This document shows, piece after piece, positions 23,901 to 32,957 of a stretch of DNA of 34,182 bases. Made by a program: the position numbers and the translations under genes. Below the pieces are notes generated by a model. It was not told the DNA's origin. It ran no database searches and worked only from the letters and a program-made list of their open reading frames with translations. The stretch comes from Candidatus Ruthenibacterium merdigallinarum (GTDB lineage Bacteria > Bacillota > Clostridia > Oscillospirales > Ruminococcaceae): the NCBI GenBank assembly GCA_019113785.1, contig DXGT01000051.1, forward strand, positions 1-34,182, written 5' to 3'. The stretch's first letter is position 1; each line of letters starts with the position of its first letter.

Positions 23901-25592
23901 ATGAAAGTTGTCATTGTGGGCGGCGTCGCCGGCGGGGCGAGCGCCGCCGCGCGGCTGCGCCGGCTGGACGAGAGCGCCGAGATCGTGATCTTCGAGCGCT
24001 CAGGCCACATCTCGTACGCAAACTGCGGCCTGCCGTACTACATCGGCGGCGCCATCACCGAGGAGAGCGCGCTGACCTTGCAGACGCCGCAGGCCTTTTT
24101 CGCGCGCTTTCGCGTCACGGCGAAGGTGCACCATGAGGTGACGGCCATCCATCCCGGCAAAAAGACGGTCAGCGTCACAAACCTTGCCACCGGCGAGCGC
24201 TTTGAAGAGCGCTACGACAAGCTGGTGCTCTCGCCCGGGGCAAAGCCCACGCAGCCGCCGTTCCCTGGGCTGGACTGCGAAACGCTGTTCACGCTGCGCA
24301 CGGTGGAGGACACGCTGCGCATCAAGGCGTTCGTCGAGCGGCACAAGCCCCGCTCGGCCGTCCTCGCGGGCGGCGGCTTCATCGGGCTGGAGCTGGCCGA
24401 GAACCTGCGCGAGCTGGGCCTGGACGTGACCATCGTGCAGGACCTGCCCCAGCTGATGCCGCCGTTCGACGCCGACATGGCCGCCTTTATTCACAACGAG
24501 CTGCGCCGCCACGGCGTGCATCTGGCGCTGGGCAGCGCGGTGGCGGGCTTTGCGCCGGCACAGGGCGGCGTCGACGTGCTCTTGCGGGACAAGCCCGCGC
24601 TGCACGCGGACATGGCCGTGCTGGCCATCGGCGTCACGCCGGACACGGCGCTGGCGAAGGAGGCGGGGCTCGAGCTCGGCGCCAAGGGGAGCATCGCCGT
24701 CGACGACCACATGCGCACCTCCGACCCCGACATCTACGCCGTGGGCGACGCCGTGCAGGTCCGGCATTTCGTCACCGGGCGCGACGCGCTGGTGCCGCTG
24801 GCCGGCCCCGCCAACAAGCAGGGGCGCATCGCGGCGGACAACATCTGCGGGCTCGACAGCCGCTACGGCGGCTCGCAGGGCAGCTCCGTGCTGAAGGTGT
24901 TCGACATGACGGCCGCCGTCACCGGCCTCAGCGAAGCCGCCGCCAAAGCCGCGGGCTTTGCTGTGGACAAGGTGGTGCTGTCGCCGCTGAGCCACGCGGG
25001 CTACTACCCCGGCGGCCGCCCCATGACGATGAAGGTCGTTTTTGAAAAGGGGACGTACCGGCTGCTGGGCGCGCAGATCGTGGGCTACGACGGCGTGGAC
25101 AAACGCATCGACGTGCTGGCCACCGCTTTGCGCGCCGGCCTTGCGGCCACGCAGTTGCAGGAGCTGGACCTCGCCTACGCGCCGCCCTATTCTTCCGCGA
25201 AGGACCCGGTCAACATGGCGGGCTTCATGGCCGACAACCTCGCGCGCGGCATTTTGCGCCAGTGGCATCTGGAGGACGTGCCCGCCCTGCCGCGCGACGG
25301 CAGCGCCACGCTGCTGGACGTGCGCACGCCGGGCGAATTTGCGCGCGGCCACATCGAGGGCTTTGTCAACATCCCCGTGGACGAGCTGCGCGAGCGCCTC
25401 TTTGAGGTCCCGTCCGGCAAGCCCGTCTACGTCATCTGCCAGAGCGGCCTGCGCAGCTACATCGCCTGCCGCATCCTTGCGGCGCACGGCCTGCAGGCGT
25501 ACAACTTCGCGGGCGGCTACGGCTTTTACGCAGCCGTCGCCAAAGACCGCTGCCTGCCCCAAAGCGCCGCCGCCTGCGGACTGGAAAAATGA
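23901..25592 (+). CDS. CoA-disulfide reductase fused to rhodanese domain
   Basis: 563 residues from the ATG at 23901. The FAD motif is [10 protein letters not shown] (about 7-16), the active-site Cys42 is in [13 protein letters not shown], and the NAD(P)H motif [13 protein letters not shown] follows. The conserved C-terminal segment [18 protein letters not shown] is that of CoA-disulfide/persulfide reductases. Residues from about 465 form a rhodanese domain with the catalytic loop CQSGLRS (Cys513). The enzyme uses NAD(P)H to reduce CoA disulfide, CoA persulfide or polysulfide in the cytosol; these fusions are known as CoADR-Rhd or Npsr. The start is favoured over upstream in-frame codons because AGGCGG lies eight bases before it and the next residues give the FAD motif. 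The rubrerythrin gene follows on the same strand, so the pair probably deals with oxidative or sulfur stress. Confidence 0.93.
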   Translation: MKVVIVGGVAGGASAAARLRRLDESAEIVIFERSGHISYANCGLPYYIGGAITEESALTLQTPQAFFARFRVTAKVHHEVTAIHPGKKTVSVTNLATGERFEERYDKLVLSPGAKPTQPPFPGLDCETLFTLRTVEDTLRIKAFVERHKPRSAVLAGGGFIGLELAENLRELGLDVTIVQDLPQLMPPFDADMAAFIHNELRRHGVHLALGSAVAGFAPAQGGVDVLLRDKPALHADMAVLAIGVTPDTALAKEAGLELGAKGSIAVDDHMRTSDPDIYAVGDAVQVRHFVTGRDALVPLAGPANKQGRIAADNICGLDSRYGGSQGSSVLKVFDMTAAVTGLSEAAAKAAGFAVDKVVLSPLSHAGYYPGGRPMTMKVVFEKGTYRLLGAQIVGYDGVDKRIDVLATALRAGLAATQLQELDLAYAPPYSSAKDPVNMAGFMADNLARGILRQWHLEDVPALPRDGSATLLDVRTPGEFARGHIEGFVNIPVDELRERLFEVPSGKPVYVICQSGLRSYIACRILAAHGLQAYNFAGGYGFYAAVAKDRCLPQSAAACGLEK

Positions 25593-25672
25593 GCGGGCCG
25601 CGTCGCTTTGAAGCGTCTGTCCGGGGCGAAGCCCCTTTCAAATATCAAAACATCGAAACGGAGGATACGACT

Positions 25673-26338
25673 ATGGAAAAATGGAAATGCACCGTGTGCG
25701 GCTACATTCACGAAGGGCCCATGACGCCCGATTTCCGCTGCCCCGTCTGCAAACAGGGCGCGGACAAATTCGTGCGCGTCGACGAGGCGCCCGCCCCCGC
25801 GAAGAACCCCTACGCCGGGACAAAGACGGAGAAGAATTTGTGGGAGGCCTTCGCCGGCGAGTCGCAGGCGCGCAACAAGTACACCTATTTCGCCTCCGTG
25901 GCGAAAAAAGCCGGCTTTGAGCAGATCGCCGCGCTATTCCTGCACACGGCGGCCAACGAGATGGAGCACGCGAAGCTGTGGTTCAAGGCGCTGGGCGAGG
26001 TGGGCGACACGGCCGAAAACCTGCTGCACGCCGCCGAGGGCGAAAACTACGAGTGGACGGACATGTACGACCGCATGGCCCGCGAGGCCGACGAGGAGGG
26101 CTTCCACGAGCTGGCCGAGCAGTTCCGCGGCGTGGCCGCCATCGAGAAAACGCACGAGGAGCGCTACCGCCGCCTGCTGCACAACGTGCAGGCCAAAGAG
26201 GTGTTTGAAAAGAGCGGCGTCACCCTGTGGGAGTGCCGCAACTGCGGCCATCTGGTGCTGGGCACAAAGGCGCCGGACGTCTGCCCCGTCTGCAAGCACC
26301 CGCAGGCCTTCTTTGAAGTGCGCGCCGAAAATTACTGA
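25673..26338 (+). CDS. Rubrerythrin with rubredoxin-like domains at both ends
   Basis: 221 residues. N-terminal rubredoxin Cys pairs are Cys6/Cys9 and Cys23/Cys26. The ferritin-like diiron domain (about 45-180) carries ligands in GESQARNKY and [10 protein letters not shown] in the first half and EADEEGF and EKTHEERY in the second. A C-terminal rubredoxin-like pair is Cys188/Cys191 and Cys204/Cys207. Classical rubrerythrin has only the C-terminal rubredoxin and reverse rubrerythrin only the N-terminal one; this protein has both. The enzyme reduces hydrogen peroxide to water in anaerobes. ATG at 25673, with GGAGG eight bases upstream. The 80-base gap from the reductase gene holds only a small GGGGC-gaa-GCCCC hairpin, so co-transcription is likely. 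A strong terminator follows. Confidence 0.95.
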   Translation: MEKWKCTVCGYIHEGPMTPDFRCPVCKQGADKFVRVDEAPAPAKNPYAGTKTEKNLWEAFAGESQARNKYTYFASVAKKAGFEQIAALFLHTAANEMEHAKLWFKALGEVGDTAENLLHAAEGENYEWTDMYDRMAREADEEGFHELAEQFRGVAAIEKTHEERYRRLLHNVQAKEVFEKSGVTLWECRNCGHLVLGTKAPDVCPVCKHPQAFFEVRAENY

Positions 26339-26373
26339 GCGCCTCCCCGCCGTCCCCGCGGGGATGACGAGCA

Positions 26374-26410
26374 CGCCCCGCTGCCAAAACGCAGCGGGGC
26401 GTATTTTTTT
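26374..26410 (+). terminator. Terminator after the rubrerythrin gene
   Basis: CGCCCCGCTGC, a six-base loop and the exact 11-bp complement, then TA and seven T on the plus strand. It closes the reductase-rubrerythrin operon. On the minus strand no T-run follows, so it would not stop the converging flavoprotein gene. Confidence 0.92.
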
Positions 26411-26426
26411 GCGCGGCAGCCGGCGC

Positions 26427-28382
26427 TCACGCATCGATATTCCCGTTTTCCCGGTATGCGCGCCAGACGTTTTCAAAGAAATCGTCCTCTTCGGGGATGG
26501 GGCGCACGGGCCGCCAGGTAAAGCGGCACGCGCCGCCATGCCATGCGGCCTCCTGCACAAGATGCCCGCGGCCGCCGTCCTCGAGCGCGAAAGTGAACGC
26601 GTCCGGCAGGTAGGCGTAGGGCTTTTCCCCGGCCGCGTCGGTGTACAGCGCGCTGCCGCGGCTTTTGCCGCCGCTTTGCGCATAGTCCAGCATGGCGCGC
26701 AGATAGACATGCTGGCTCAGCAGCGCCTGGCGCAGGCGGAACACGCGGCGCAGGTGCGCGGGGCTCTCGGCGCGCACCGTCTGGGCGAAGGCGTCCATCT
26801 CGCGCCGCAGCGCCTCGGCGGCGGGGGCGATGGCCGCGGCGTCGCGCACCATCGCGCCCACGCGGCTCATGCGCGCGGCGGCGGCGCGCCACATCTCGCG
26901 CACGTCCTCGCCCCCTTCGCCGCGCAGCGCGGCGCCGGCCAGCCCGCGCGCCATCTCCAGCGCGCCGGACGCCGCGCGCGCAAAGGCTTCGTCGTGTTCC
27001 GGCGGGCCCTGCCTGCGCGCCGCAATGTACTGGGCCGCGCGCAGAGCGCCCACCTGGCCGGCGTTCAGCGCCGTGCCGCCCGGCCGGTATACGCCGTGCG
27101 TGCCGGCCGCCTCGCCGGCAGCGAAAAAGCCCTCCAGGTTCGTGCGCCACCATGCGTCCACCGCGAGGCCGCCGTTGTTGTGCTGCGCGCACACGGCGAT
27201 CTCCAGCGGCTGCGCGGCCAGGTCGACGCCCTTGTCGCGGTAGAAATCCACCGCGGGCTGGTTCAGCCGGCGCAGGCGGTCGATGGGCCGGCCAAAGCAC
27301 GCGCCCGCCGCCGCGAGGTAGCTGCGCGCCTCCTCGCTCAGGGCGGCGAAATCGACGTCCTGCCCGCCGGGGTTCTCCCGGTAATCCAGGAACACGCGCC
27401 GCCCGGCGCAGCGCTCCAGATAGACGAGGATGTCGATGATCGAGCTGCCGCCCGCGACTTTGCGCACATCGAACGGCCACTGGTAGCCCTTTAGGAACAC
27501 GCGGGTGAGCATTTCGCCGTCGTTCGCAAAATACGCGGGCAGGAACTCCCGCTCGTCGGCGCCGTCCGCGCGCGTGGAGATAAAGCGCGGCAGCGCCTGC
27601 ATGTAGCTGCCCGACACGTTCCAGCGCGGCGCGAGCGACGCCATGCCGTACTGCCATTCCGTCAGGTTCTGCCCGCGCACGCCGGCCTCGAACGCAAGGC
27701 CCGCGGCGCCGCAGTGCCCCAGCGGGTACACGCTGTCGGCGTACATCCCCGCGGGGCCGCCCGTGGCGAACACCACGTTTTTGCAGCGCACCAGCACAAA
27801 GCGCTCGTCCTCCTCGCCGGCGCGGGCGTTGTCGAGGCACAAAAGCCCCAGGCAGCGCGCGCCGTCGGACAGCACGCGCACCGCCTGCAAATGGTCGAGG
27901 ATGGGCACGCCTTTCTCGCGCACGGCGCGCTCCAGGCTCTCCGTCATCAATCGGGAGGTGTAGGGCCCGGCGCTCGTGGCGCGGCGGCGCGGGTCGTGGT
28001 CGGTTTTGTAGCCGACGTATTCGCCCCAGCGGTTGCGCGGGAACGGCACGCCCAGCTCGGCCAGGCGCAGAAAGCCCTGCGCGCTCAGCGCGGCCTCGCA
28101 CAGCGCGGTGTCGCCGTCCGTGCACTGCCCGTCGAACAGCGTCTGCGCCATTTCGCGCACGCTGTCTGCCTCGCCGCCCGCGAGCGTCAGCTTGTAATAG
28201 GTCTGCTTGTCGGAGCCGGTGTTGCGCGACGTGCCCATCTGCACCTGCTCGGTGACGAGCGCAATGTCGCGCTGGCCCAGCGACCAGAGCCGGTCGGCGG
28301 CGCCAAAGCCCGCGGCCCCGCTGCCGACGACGGCCGTGTTGCACACGCACATGCGCGCGCCCTGAAAGCGCGTCCAGTTCAT
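26427..28382 (-). CDS. Fumarate reductase/succinate dehydrogenase-like FAD oxidoreductase
   Basis: 651 residues from the second ATG, at 28382 (MNWTRFQG). The N-terminal FAD motif is VVGSGAAGFGAADRL. The C-terminal flavin-closing segment AQHNNGGLAVDAWW then GLFAAGEAAG-like FFAAGEAAGTHGVYRPGGTALNAG is typical of the fumarate reductase/aspartate oxidase/APS reductase superfamily. No signal peptide, FMN-binding or heme domain is present, so it is a soluble cytosolic enzyme, not a periplasmic respiratory reductase. It would oxidise or reduce a C-C bond next to a carboxylate; the substrate is unknown. The start is decided by AAGGAGG nine bases before 28382; the earlier ATG at 28391 is only one base from that site. 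It is the last gene of the gntR operon, after a 14-bp hairpin. Confidence 0.82.
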   Translation of the reverse strand: MNWTRFQGARMCVCNTAVVGSGAAGFGAADRLWSLGQRDIALVTEQVQMGTSRNTGSDKQTYYKLTLAGGEADSVREMAQTLFDGQCTDGDTALCEAALSAQGFLRLAELGVPFPRNRWGEYVGYKTDHDPRRRATSAGPYTSRLMTESLERAVREKGVPILDHLQAVRVLSDGARCLGLLCLDNARAGEEDERFVLVRCKNVVFATGGPAGMYADSVYPLGHCGAAGLAFEAGVRGQNLTEWQYGMASLAPRWNVSGSYMQALPRFISTRADGADEREFLPAYFANDGEMLTRVFLKGYQWPFDVRKVAGGSSIIDILVYLERCAGRRVFLDYRENPGGQDVDFAALSEEARSYLAAAGACFGRPIDRLRRLNQPAVDFYRDKGVDLAAQPLEIAVCAQHNNGGLAVDAWWRTNLEGFFAAGEAAGTHGVYRPGGTALNAGQVGALRAAQYIAARRQGPPEHDEAFARAASGALEMARGLAGAALRGEGGEDVREMWRAAAARMSRVGAMVRDAAAIAPAAEALRREMDAFAQTVRAESPAHLRRVFRLRQALLSQHVYLRAMLDYAQSGGKSRGSALYTDAAGEKPYAYLPDAFTFALEDGGRGHLVQEAAWHGGACRFTWRPVRPIPEEDDFFENVWRAYRENGNIDA

Positions 28383-28417
28383 TTTTTCCATGCCTCCTTG
28401 CCGGTTTGCGATACGCG

Positions 28418-28453
28418 CATGGCCGCGGCGCCTAAAAAAGCGCCGCGGCCATG
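28418..28453. repeat. 14-bp perfect inverted repeat with T6 in its loop, between permease and flavoprotein genes
   Basis: CATGGCCGCGGCGC, an eight-base loop, then the exact complement. On the minus strand the loop is TTTTTTAG. Unlike a normal terminator, the T-run is inside the loop and none follows the stem. It may mark partial termination or RNA processing that lowers flavoprotein expression. Confidence 0.7.
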
Positions 28454-28466
28454 GTCTGTACGGGTG

Positions 28467-29762
28467 TTACAGGGCCATCCCGTAGAGGAAGTAAACGAGC
28501 ATGCTGTTGATTGCGCAGATCAGCCAGCACCAGGGCACGCCCTGGATGAGGAAGTCCTTCGTGCTGATCTTCGTGTAGTTGATCGCCCACATGTTCCACG
28601 ACTGCGTGGGGCAGCTCATCAGCTCCAGCGTGATGGTGGGGTTGTACAGCAGCGGGAACAGCAGCGCGATGGGGAACACGTCCAGCGCCATCAGGATGGC
28701 CATGGTGGCGGTGCCCGCGCCGAACACGGTCAGCGGGCCGCGGAACAGGCCCAGCGGCGCCAGCACGGCGAACGCGATGCAGATGACCAGCGCGTTCGAG
28801 GGGATCACGCCGTCCAGAACGGACTGGAAGAACACGGCGTCCAGCGTGGCGACCTTGCAGAACATCGGCACGATGAACAAAAAGCCCAGCAGCGCGGCGA
28901 CATCGACGACGCCGTCATAGAACGTTTTGCTCAGCTCGCGGCCGGCGTCCGCATAGCTGCGGATCTTGCCGGTGGCGATCAGCGCGAAGAACGAGGCCAC
29001 GATGAACGCGGGGATGGGCTGCCAGTTGAGGAACACGGCCAGCACCACGGGGATCAGCGGCGTGACGAGCGCATAGGCGGGCACGCGGGTCTCCGGCTGC
29101 ATGGCGGGGCCGGCCTGCGCGGCCCACGCGTGCGACTTTTTGCCGCGCAGCTTGACGATGGTGCTGATCGAGACGATGACGATCGAAATGCCCATGGCGG
29201 CAAAGCCGTACTTGAGGTAGTTCGCGTCGTACTCAAAGCCCGGGAACAGGCCCTGCATCTGGCGGAACAGAACGAGGTTGATGTACATGGCCGAGCCGAC
29301 GCTCATCACATAGGACGAGGCCGCGATGGCCTTGGGGACGCCCAGCGCCAGCAGGATGGGCAGCACGATGACGCCCACGGCGACCACGGCGCCCGCGCCG
29401 TAGGTGCTGGTGAAGATCAGGCAGACGACGATGTTGACGAGCACGGTCGTGATGACGGGGCGGTCGCCGCCCAGCTCCACCGTTTTGCGGATGAGCTCCT
29501 TGGCGATGCCCGTCTGGATCAGCACCTGGCCGAACCAGCTGCCGAAGATGACGACCACGGCGGTGGAGCCCCAACCCTCAGGCCCTTCCTCCAATACGGT
29601 GACCTGGAAATCGTTCCACGACATGGTGCCGCCGATCATGCCCAGCACCGACCACAGCACCGTCATGATCAGAAAGCCCAGCATCAGGTTGCCGCCCTTG
29701 ACGGTGTACACTACGAAAACCGCGAATGTGATCAATAGGATAATACCGATCGCAAATTCCAC
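28467..29762 (-). CDS. Ion-transporter-superfamily permease for an organic acid (GntP/CitMHS-like)
   Basis: 431 residues with about eleven or twelve membrane segments and no signal peptide. Features of the gluconate/citrate type ion-transporter superfamily are the paired re-entrant-loop-like segments (GSTAVVVIFGSWFGQVLIQTGI, and NALVICIAFAVLAPLGLFRGP in the second half) and a conserved STYGAGAVVAVGVIVLP stretch. Such carriers take up carboxylates with protons or sodium. The specific substrate is unknown; its neighbours suggest one that is then activated to a CoA thioester. GTG start at 29762, with AGGAGGG seven bases upstream. It follows the crotonase gene by 52 bases and precedes the flavoprotein gene. 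Exact family assignment (GntP, CitMHS or other) is uncertain without a profile search. Confidence 0.75.
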   Translation of the reverse strand: MEFAIGIILLITFAVFVVYTVKGGNLMLGFLIMTVLWSVLGMIGGTMSWNDFQVTVLEEGPEGWGSTAVVVIFGSWFGQVLIQTGIAKELIRKTVELGGDRPVITTVLVNIVVCLIFTSTYGAGAVVAVGVIVLPILLALGVPKAIAASSYVMSVGSAMYINLVLFRQMQGLFPGFEYDANYLKYGFAAMGISIVIVSISTIVKLRGKKSHAWAAQAGPAMQPETRVPAYALVTPLIPVVLAVFLNWQPIPAFIVASFFALIATGKIRSYADAGRELSKTFYDGVVDVAALLGFLFIVPMFCKVATLDAVFFQSVLDGVIPSNALVICIAFAVLAPLGLFRGPLTVFGAGTATMAILMALDVFPIALLFPLLYNPTITLELMSCPTQSWNMWAINYTKISTKDFLIQGVPWCWLICAINSMLVYFLYGMAL

Positions 29763-29814
29763 AATGATTCCCTCCTGTCTCAGGAAAACGTCGTTGTTTC
29801 ACGCGGCGCGGGCG

Positions 29815-30588
29815 TTACTTTTTCGCCCGGCGCTCGAAAAATGCCTCCAGACGCCGCTTGGTGGACGGCGAGGCCATGCAGACAGCGGAGGTGGTGGCCT
29901 CCTGGAAGGCGTTGCGCTGCATGCCCTCCTGGCTGTCCTGGTTGATGATGTCCTTGCAGAACGCCAGCACGCCGCCGTCGTTTTGCACCATCTGCGCGGC
30001 CAGCGCCTCGACGGCGCCGTCCAGCTCCTCCTCCTTGTACACGCGGTTCACAAGGCCCCACGCGCAGGCCGTGGCCGCGTCGATGGGCTGCGCGGTGAAG
30101 ATCATCTCCTTGGCGCGCGCCGGGCCCACCAGCATGCGCAGGCGGTAGCTGCCGCCCCAGCCGGGCATCACGCCCAGGCCCGCCTCCGGATGGCCGAAGC
30201 GCGCGTTCTCGCCGGCGATGATGAAGTCGCACGCCATGGCGAGCTCCAACCCGCCGCCCAGTGCGCTCTTCGCCACCTTGGCGATCACCGGCTGCGGCAG
30301 GTGCTGCAGCTGGTTGAAAATGCGGTGGCCGTTTTTCACCCAGTCGCCGATGTTGGTCTCGTCCTGCGTTTTCAGCACGGCGAGGTTTGCGCCCACCACG
30401 AAGGATTTGGGCGAGCGGCTCTCCACGATCACCACGCGGCACTCCTGCGAGTCGCGCACCTCGGCGATACAGCGTTCCAGCTCGGCCAGCACGTCCCAGT
30501 CCAGCGTGCAGGGATGGCGCTCAACGTCCTCGGAAAAAGCGATCGTATACACCGCCCCGTTTTTGTCCAATGTCACATGTGTTGCCAT
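29815..30588 (-). CDS. Enoyl-CoA hydratase/isomerase (crotonase family)
   Basis: 257 residues. The crotonase core is clear: oxyanion-hole segment KSALGGGLELAMACDF, with the catalytic Glu following the triple Gly, and ARFGHPEAGLGVMPGWGG, with the second acidic residue. Both Glu positions of classical hydratases are therefore present. The reaction would be hydration of an enoyl-CoA, but family members also isomerise, decarboxylate or dehalogenate. A cytosolic, hexameric or trimeric enzyme is expected. ATG at 30588, with GAGGAGG eight bases upstream and 13 bases after the CoA-transferase stop, so the two are co-translated in one operon. The N-terminal FSEDVERHPCTLDW replaces the usual HPPVNALN-type stretch, a hint at an unusual substrate. 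Confidence 0.88.
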   Translation of the reverse strand: MATHVTLDKNGAVYTIAFSEDVERHPCTLDWDVLAELERCIAEVRDSQECRVVIVESRSPKSFVVGANLAVLKTQDETNIGDWVKNGHRIFNQLQHLPQPVIAKVAKSALGGGLELAMACDFIIAGENARFGHPEAGLGVMPGWGGSYRLRMLVGPARAKEMIFTAQPIDAATACAWGLVNRVYKEEELDGAVEALAAQMVQNDGGVLAFCKDIINQDSQEGMQRNAFQEATTSAVCMASPSTKRRLEAFFERRAKK

Positions 30589-30601
30589 ATTGTTTTCCTC
30601 C

Positions 30602-32125
30602 TCACTCGGTAAACAGGGCCGCCTCCATCAGCTTCAGGTCGTCGGCGATCAGCGGGCGGAAATCCATCTGGCCGAGAATGTCCCTCTCCAGATCGACGCC
30701 CGGCGCGATCTCCTTCAGGCACACGCCCTGCTCCGTCAGCTCGAACACGGCGCGCTCGGTGACGTACAGCACCGGTTGTTTGGTCTCAAGCGCATATTTG
30801 CCGCTGAACGTGATCTGGTCGGCGTCCATGACGAATTTCTTGATGGCGCCCTCCTGCACGATGGTCAGCTTGCCGTCGGCCACCGTCTCCTTGAGGCCCT
30901 TGGCCGTGAACGTGCCGCAGAACACCACTTTCTTCGCATTCTGCGAAATGTTGATGGCGCCGCCGCAGCCGGACAGCATGCGCCCGGTCTTGCTGGAGTT
31001 CACGTTGCCGTGGCTGTCCACCTGCGCCACACCTAAAAACGCCGCATCCAGGCCGCCGCCGTCGTAGAAGTTGAATTGCAGGGTCTGGTCGATCAGCGCG
31101 TCGGGGCAGTACGAGACGCCAAAGATGATGCCGCCCACCGGCACGCCGCCGATGGCGCCCTGCTCCACGGTGAAGTTCAGCCGGTCGATATAGCCATTCT
31201 CGGCCGCCACCGCCGCCACGCCCGCGGGCATACCCACACCCAGGTTGATGACGCTGTCCATCGGCAGTTCCTTCGCCGCGCGGCGCGCCACCACTTTCTT
31301 TGCGTCCAGCGGCAGCTTTTCAAACGCGCTCTTGGGGCTGCGCACGTTGCCGGCCAGCGCCGCGTCGTAGTTCGTGATGCAGGTCTGCTTCTGGTCTTTG
31401 TCCACCACGATGTAGTCGACGTAAATGCCGGGGATCACAACGTCTTTCGGGTCCAGCGTGCCGCCCTCGGCGAGGTACTTCACCTGCGCGATGACGATGC
31501 CGCCGCTGTTTCTGGCCGCCTGCGCCAGCGAGACGCCGTCCAAGCGCGAGGCCTCCTCCTCGTAGGTGATGTTGCCGTGCTCGTCGGCCGTCGTGCCGCG
31601 CACCAGCGCCACGTCGATCTTCTGGTTGGGATAGAACAGCCACTCCTCGCCGTCCAGCTCGATCACGCGCACGATGTCCTCGGTGGTGCGCTTATTCATG
31701 CGCCCGCCCTCCAGGCGCGGGTCGATGAACGTGTGCAGGCCGGTTTTGGTGATGACTCCGGGCTTGTGCGAGGCGATGGTGCCATACATCTGCGAGATCA
31801 CGCCCTGCGGCAGGTTGTAGGCTTCGATCTTCTCGTCCAGCGCCAGCTGCGCCATTTTGGGCGCCATGGCCCAATGGCCGGCGATGTCGCGCTTGACAAG
31901 GCCCTCGATGGCCAGCGCGTCCGTTCCGTAGGTGTCCTTGTCGCCGATGCCGTTGGCATGCAGCAGCGTCAGATCGCGCGGGGCGCCGGTCTCTTTGTAA
32001 TACTCGCCCAGCTGTTTGAGCAGATAGGTCGGCTCACAAACGCCGCCGCCCGAACCGAGAATACCGACGGTGGCGCCGTCTGCGATGTGTTCCAGCGCCT
32101 GCCGGGCGCTCACTACTTTACTCAT
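30602..32125 (-). CDS. Family I acyl-CoA:carboxylate CoA-transferase (propionate/acetate CoA-transferase type)
   Basis: 507 residues from the ATG at 32125 (MSKVVSARQALEHIADG). Both halves of a family I transferase are fused: the N-terminal half has DGATVGILGSGGGVCEPTYL, the C-terminal half PMDSVINLGVGMPAGVAAVA and NFTVEQGAIGGVP. Glu321 in VEQG is the expected covalent CoA carrier (compare Glu333 of YdiF). The enzyme would move CoA from acetyl-CoA or another donor to a carboxylic acid entering by the permease encoded downstream. The start is supported by AGGGGA a few bases upstream; an in-frame extension to 32167 lacks a ribosome site and overlaps the regulator. The ATG overlaps the end of the gntR gene by eight bases (ATGAGTAA), so translation is coupled. 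Confidence 0.92.
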   Translation of the reverse strand: MSKVVSARQALEHIADGATVGILGSGGGVCEPTYLLKQLGEYYKETGAPRDLTLLHANGIGDKDTYGTDALAIEGLVKRDIAGHWAMAPKMAQLALDEKIEAYNLPQGVISQMYGTIASHKPGVITKTGLHTFIDPRLEGGRMNKRTTEDIVRVIELDGEEWLFYPNQKIDVALVRGTTADEHGNITYEEEASRLDGVSLAQAARNSGGIVIAQVKYLAEGGTLDPKDVVIPGIYVDYIVVDKDQKQTCITNYDAALAGNVRSPKSAFEKLPLDAKKVVARRAAKELPMDSVINLGVGMPAGVAAVAAENGYIDRLNFTVEQGAIGGVPVGGIIFGVSYCPDALIDQTLQFNFYDGGGLDAAFLGVAQVDSHGNVNSSKTGRMLSGCGGAINISQNAKKVVFCGTFTAKGLKETVADGKLTIVQEGAIKKFVMDADQITFSGKYALETKQPVLYVTERAVFELTEQGVCLKEIAPGVDLERDILGQMDFRPLIADDLKLMEAALFTE

Positions 32126-32819
32126 GGTGATTCCCCTTTCCCGTTTGCTGTTCACGGAAGGCGACAAGGTCCCGTTTGCTGCGCTGCACGTGCCGTTTCA
32201 CCAAAAGCGCGGCAAGCTCCTCATCCTTTTGAAAAATCGCGTCGATGATGGCGGCGTGCTCCTGCACGCCTGTTCTGGGGCCGATATCCCGGTTCGCGTT
32301 GAACTGATAGTAGATCAGCGGGTCGCGCGTGGCGGCCAGCACGCTGTCGAGCACCTCGTTGTGCGCGCCGCGCAGGATGGCCATGTGAAAGCGCATGTCG
32401 GCCTGTGCGAACTCGTCGGAAAGGCGCAGGTCGGCATAGCGGTTCATCTCGTCCAGCGTCTGCAGCATGATGTGCAGGTTTTTCTCGTCGCCCGTGCGGA
32501 TCAGCCGCTTCACGGCCTCGGGCTCCACCATCTCGCGGAAGTCGAGCACCTGCAGCACATCGTACCCGCCGCCCTGGGCCGCTTCGCCCAAAAGGGTCTT
32601 GGCCGACGCGTTTTTCACATAGGTGCCGTCGCCCTGGCGGCGCACCAGCACGCCCATCTCGGCAAGGCGTTCGATCGCCTCGCGCACCGAGGAGCGGCTG
32701 ACGCCCGAAAGGCGGCCGATCTCCACCTCCGCGGGCAGCTTTGTGCCCTGCGGCCACTCGCCGCTGATGATCCGCTCACGGATCAGCTGATATGCCATCT
32801 CGCTTGCCGGTTTTTTCAT
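32118..32819 (-). CDS. GntR-family (FadR/FCD subfamily) transcriptional regulator
   Basis: 233 residues. The N-terminal winged helix is typical GntR: YQLIRERIISGEWPQGTKLP, then EIGRLSGVSRSSVREAIERL and a wing with RRQGDGTYV. The C-terminal FCD domain contains the metal/ligand residues in QADMRFHMAILRGAHN, QEHAAIIDAI and KRHVQRS (one Asp, three His). FCD members bind small carboxylates or acyl compounds and repress or activate the operon they head. ATG at 32819, with AGGAGAG four bases upstream. The gene overlaps the CoA-transferase start by eight bases. A 31-bp palindrome and a promoter lie upstream, so autoregulation is likely. The effector may be the pathway's acid substrate; this is inference. 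Confidence 0.92.
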   Translation of the reverse strand: MKKPASEMAYQLIRERIISGEWPQGTKLPAEVEIGRLSGVSRSSVREAIERLAEMGVLVRRQGDGTYVKNASAKTLLGEAAQGGGYDVLQVLDFREMVEPEAVKRLIRTGDEKNLHIMLQTLDEMNRYADLRLSDEFAQADMRFHMAILRGAHNEVLDSVLAATRDPLIYYQFNANRDIGPRTGVQEHAAIIDAIFQKDEELAALLVKRHVQRSKRDLVAFREQQTGKGNHHE

Positions 32820-32872
32820 CGTTCTCTCCTGACTTTTCTTCGCGCGAATATCGGTCTGCTTAAGCTGGTTTC

Positions 32873-32901
32873 AGTATAGCATCCGCCCCTCAGCGCTTCA
32901 A
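32873..32901 (-). promoter_or_regulatory. Promoter of the gntR operon
   Basis: The minus strand has -35 TTGAAG (32896-32901) and -10 TATACT (32873-32878) with a 17-base spacer. Four and five of six bases match the sigma-70 consensus. The start of transcription would be about 45-50 bases before the gntR ATG. Confidence 0.75.
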
Positions 32902-32957
32902 TTCGCAAACGGGCCAAACCTTTTTCGGCTTCCCGCCCAAATAGACGAGGTTTTTGC

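Noticed and set aside
24000-25562. 520-codon minus-strand frame opposite the CoA-disulfide reductase
   Set aside because: The plus strand encodes an intact, motif-complete enzyme; the reverse frame shows no domain.
26427-28382. Periplasmic respiratory reductase of the fumarate/urocanate type
   Set aside because: No signal peptide, FMN-binding domain or heme motifs; the protein is a soluble flavoprotein.
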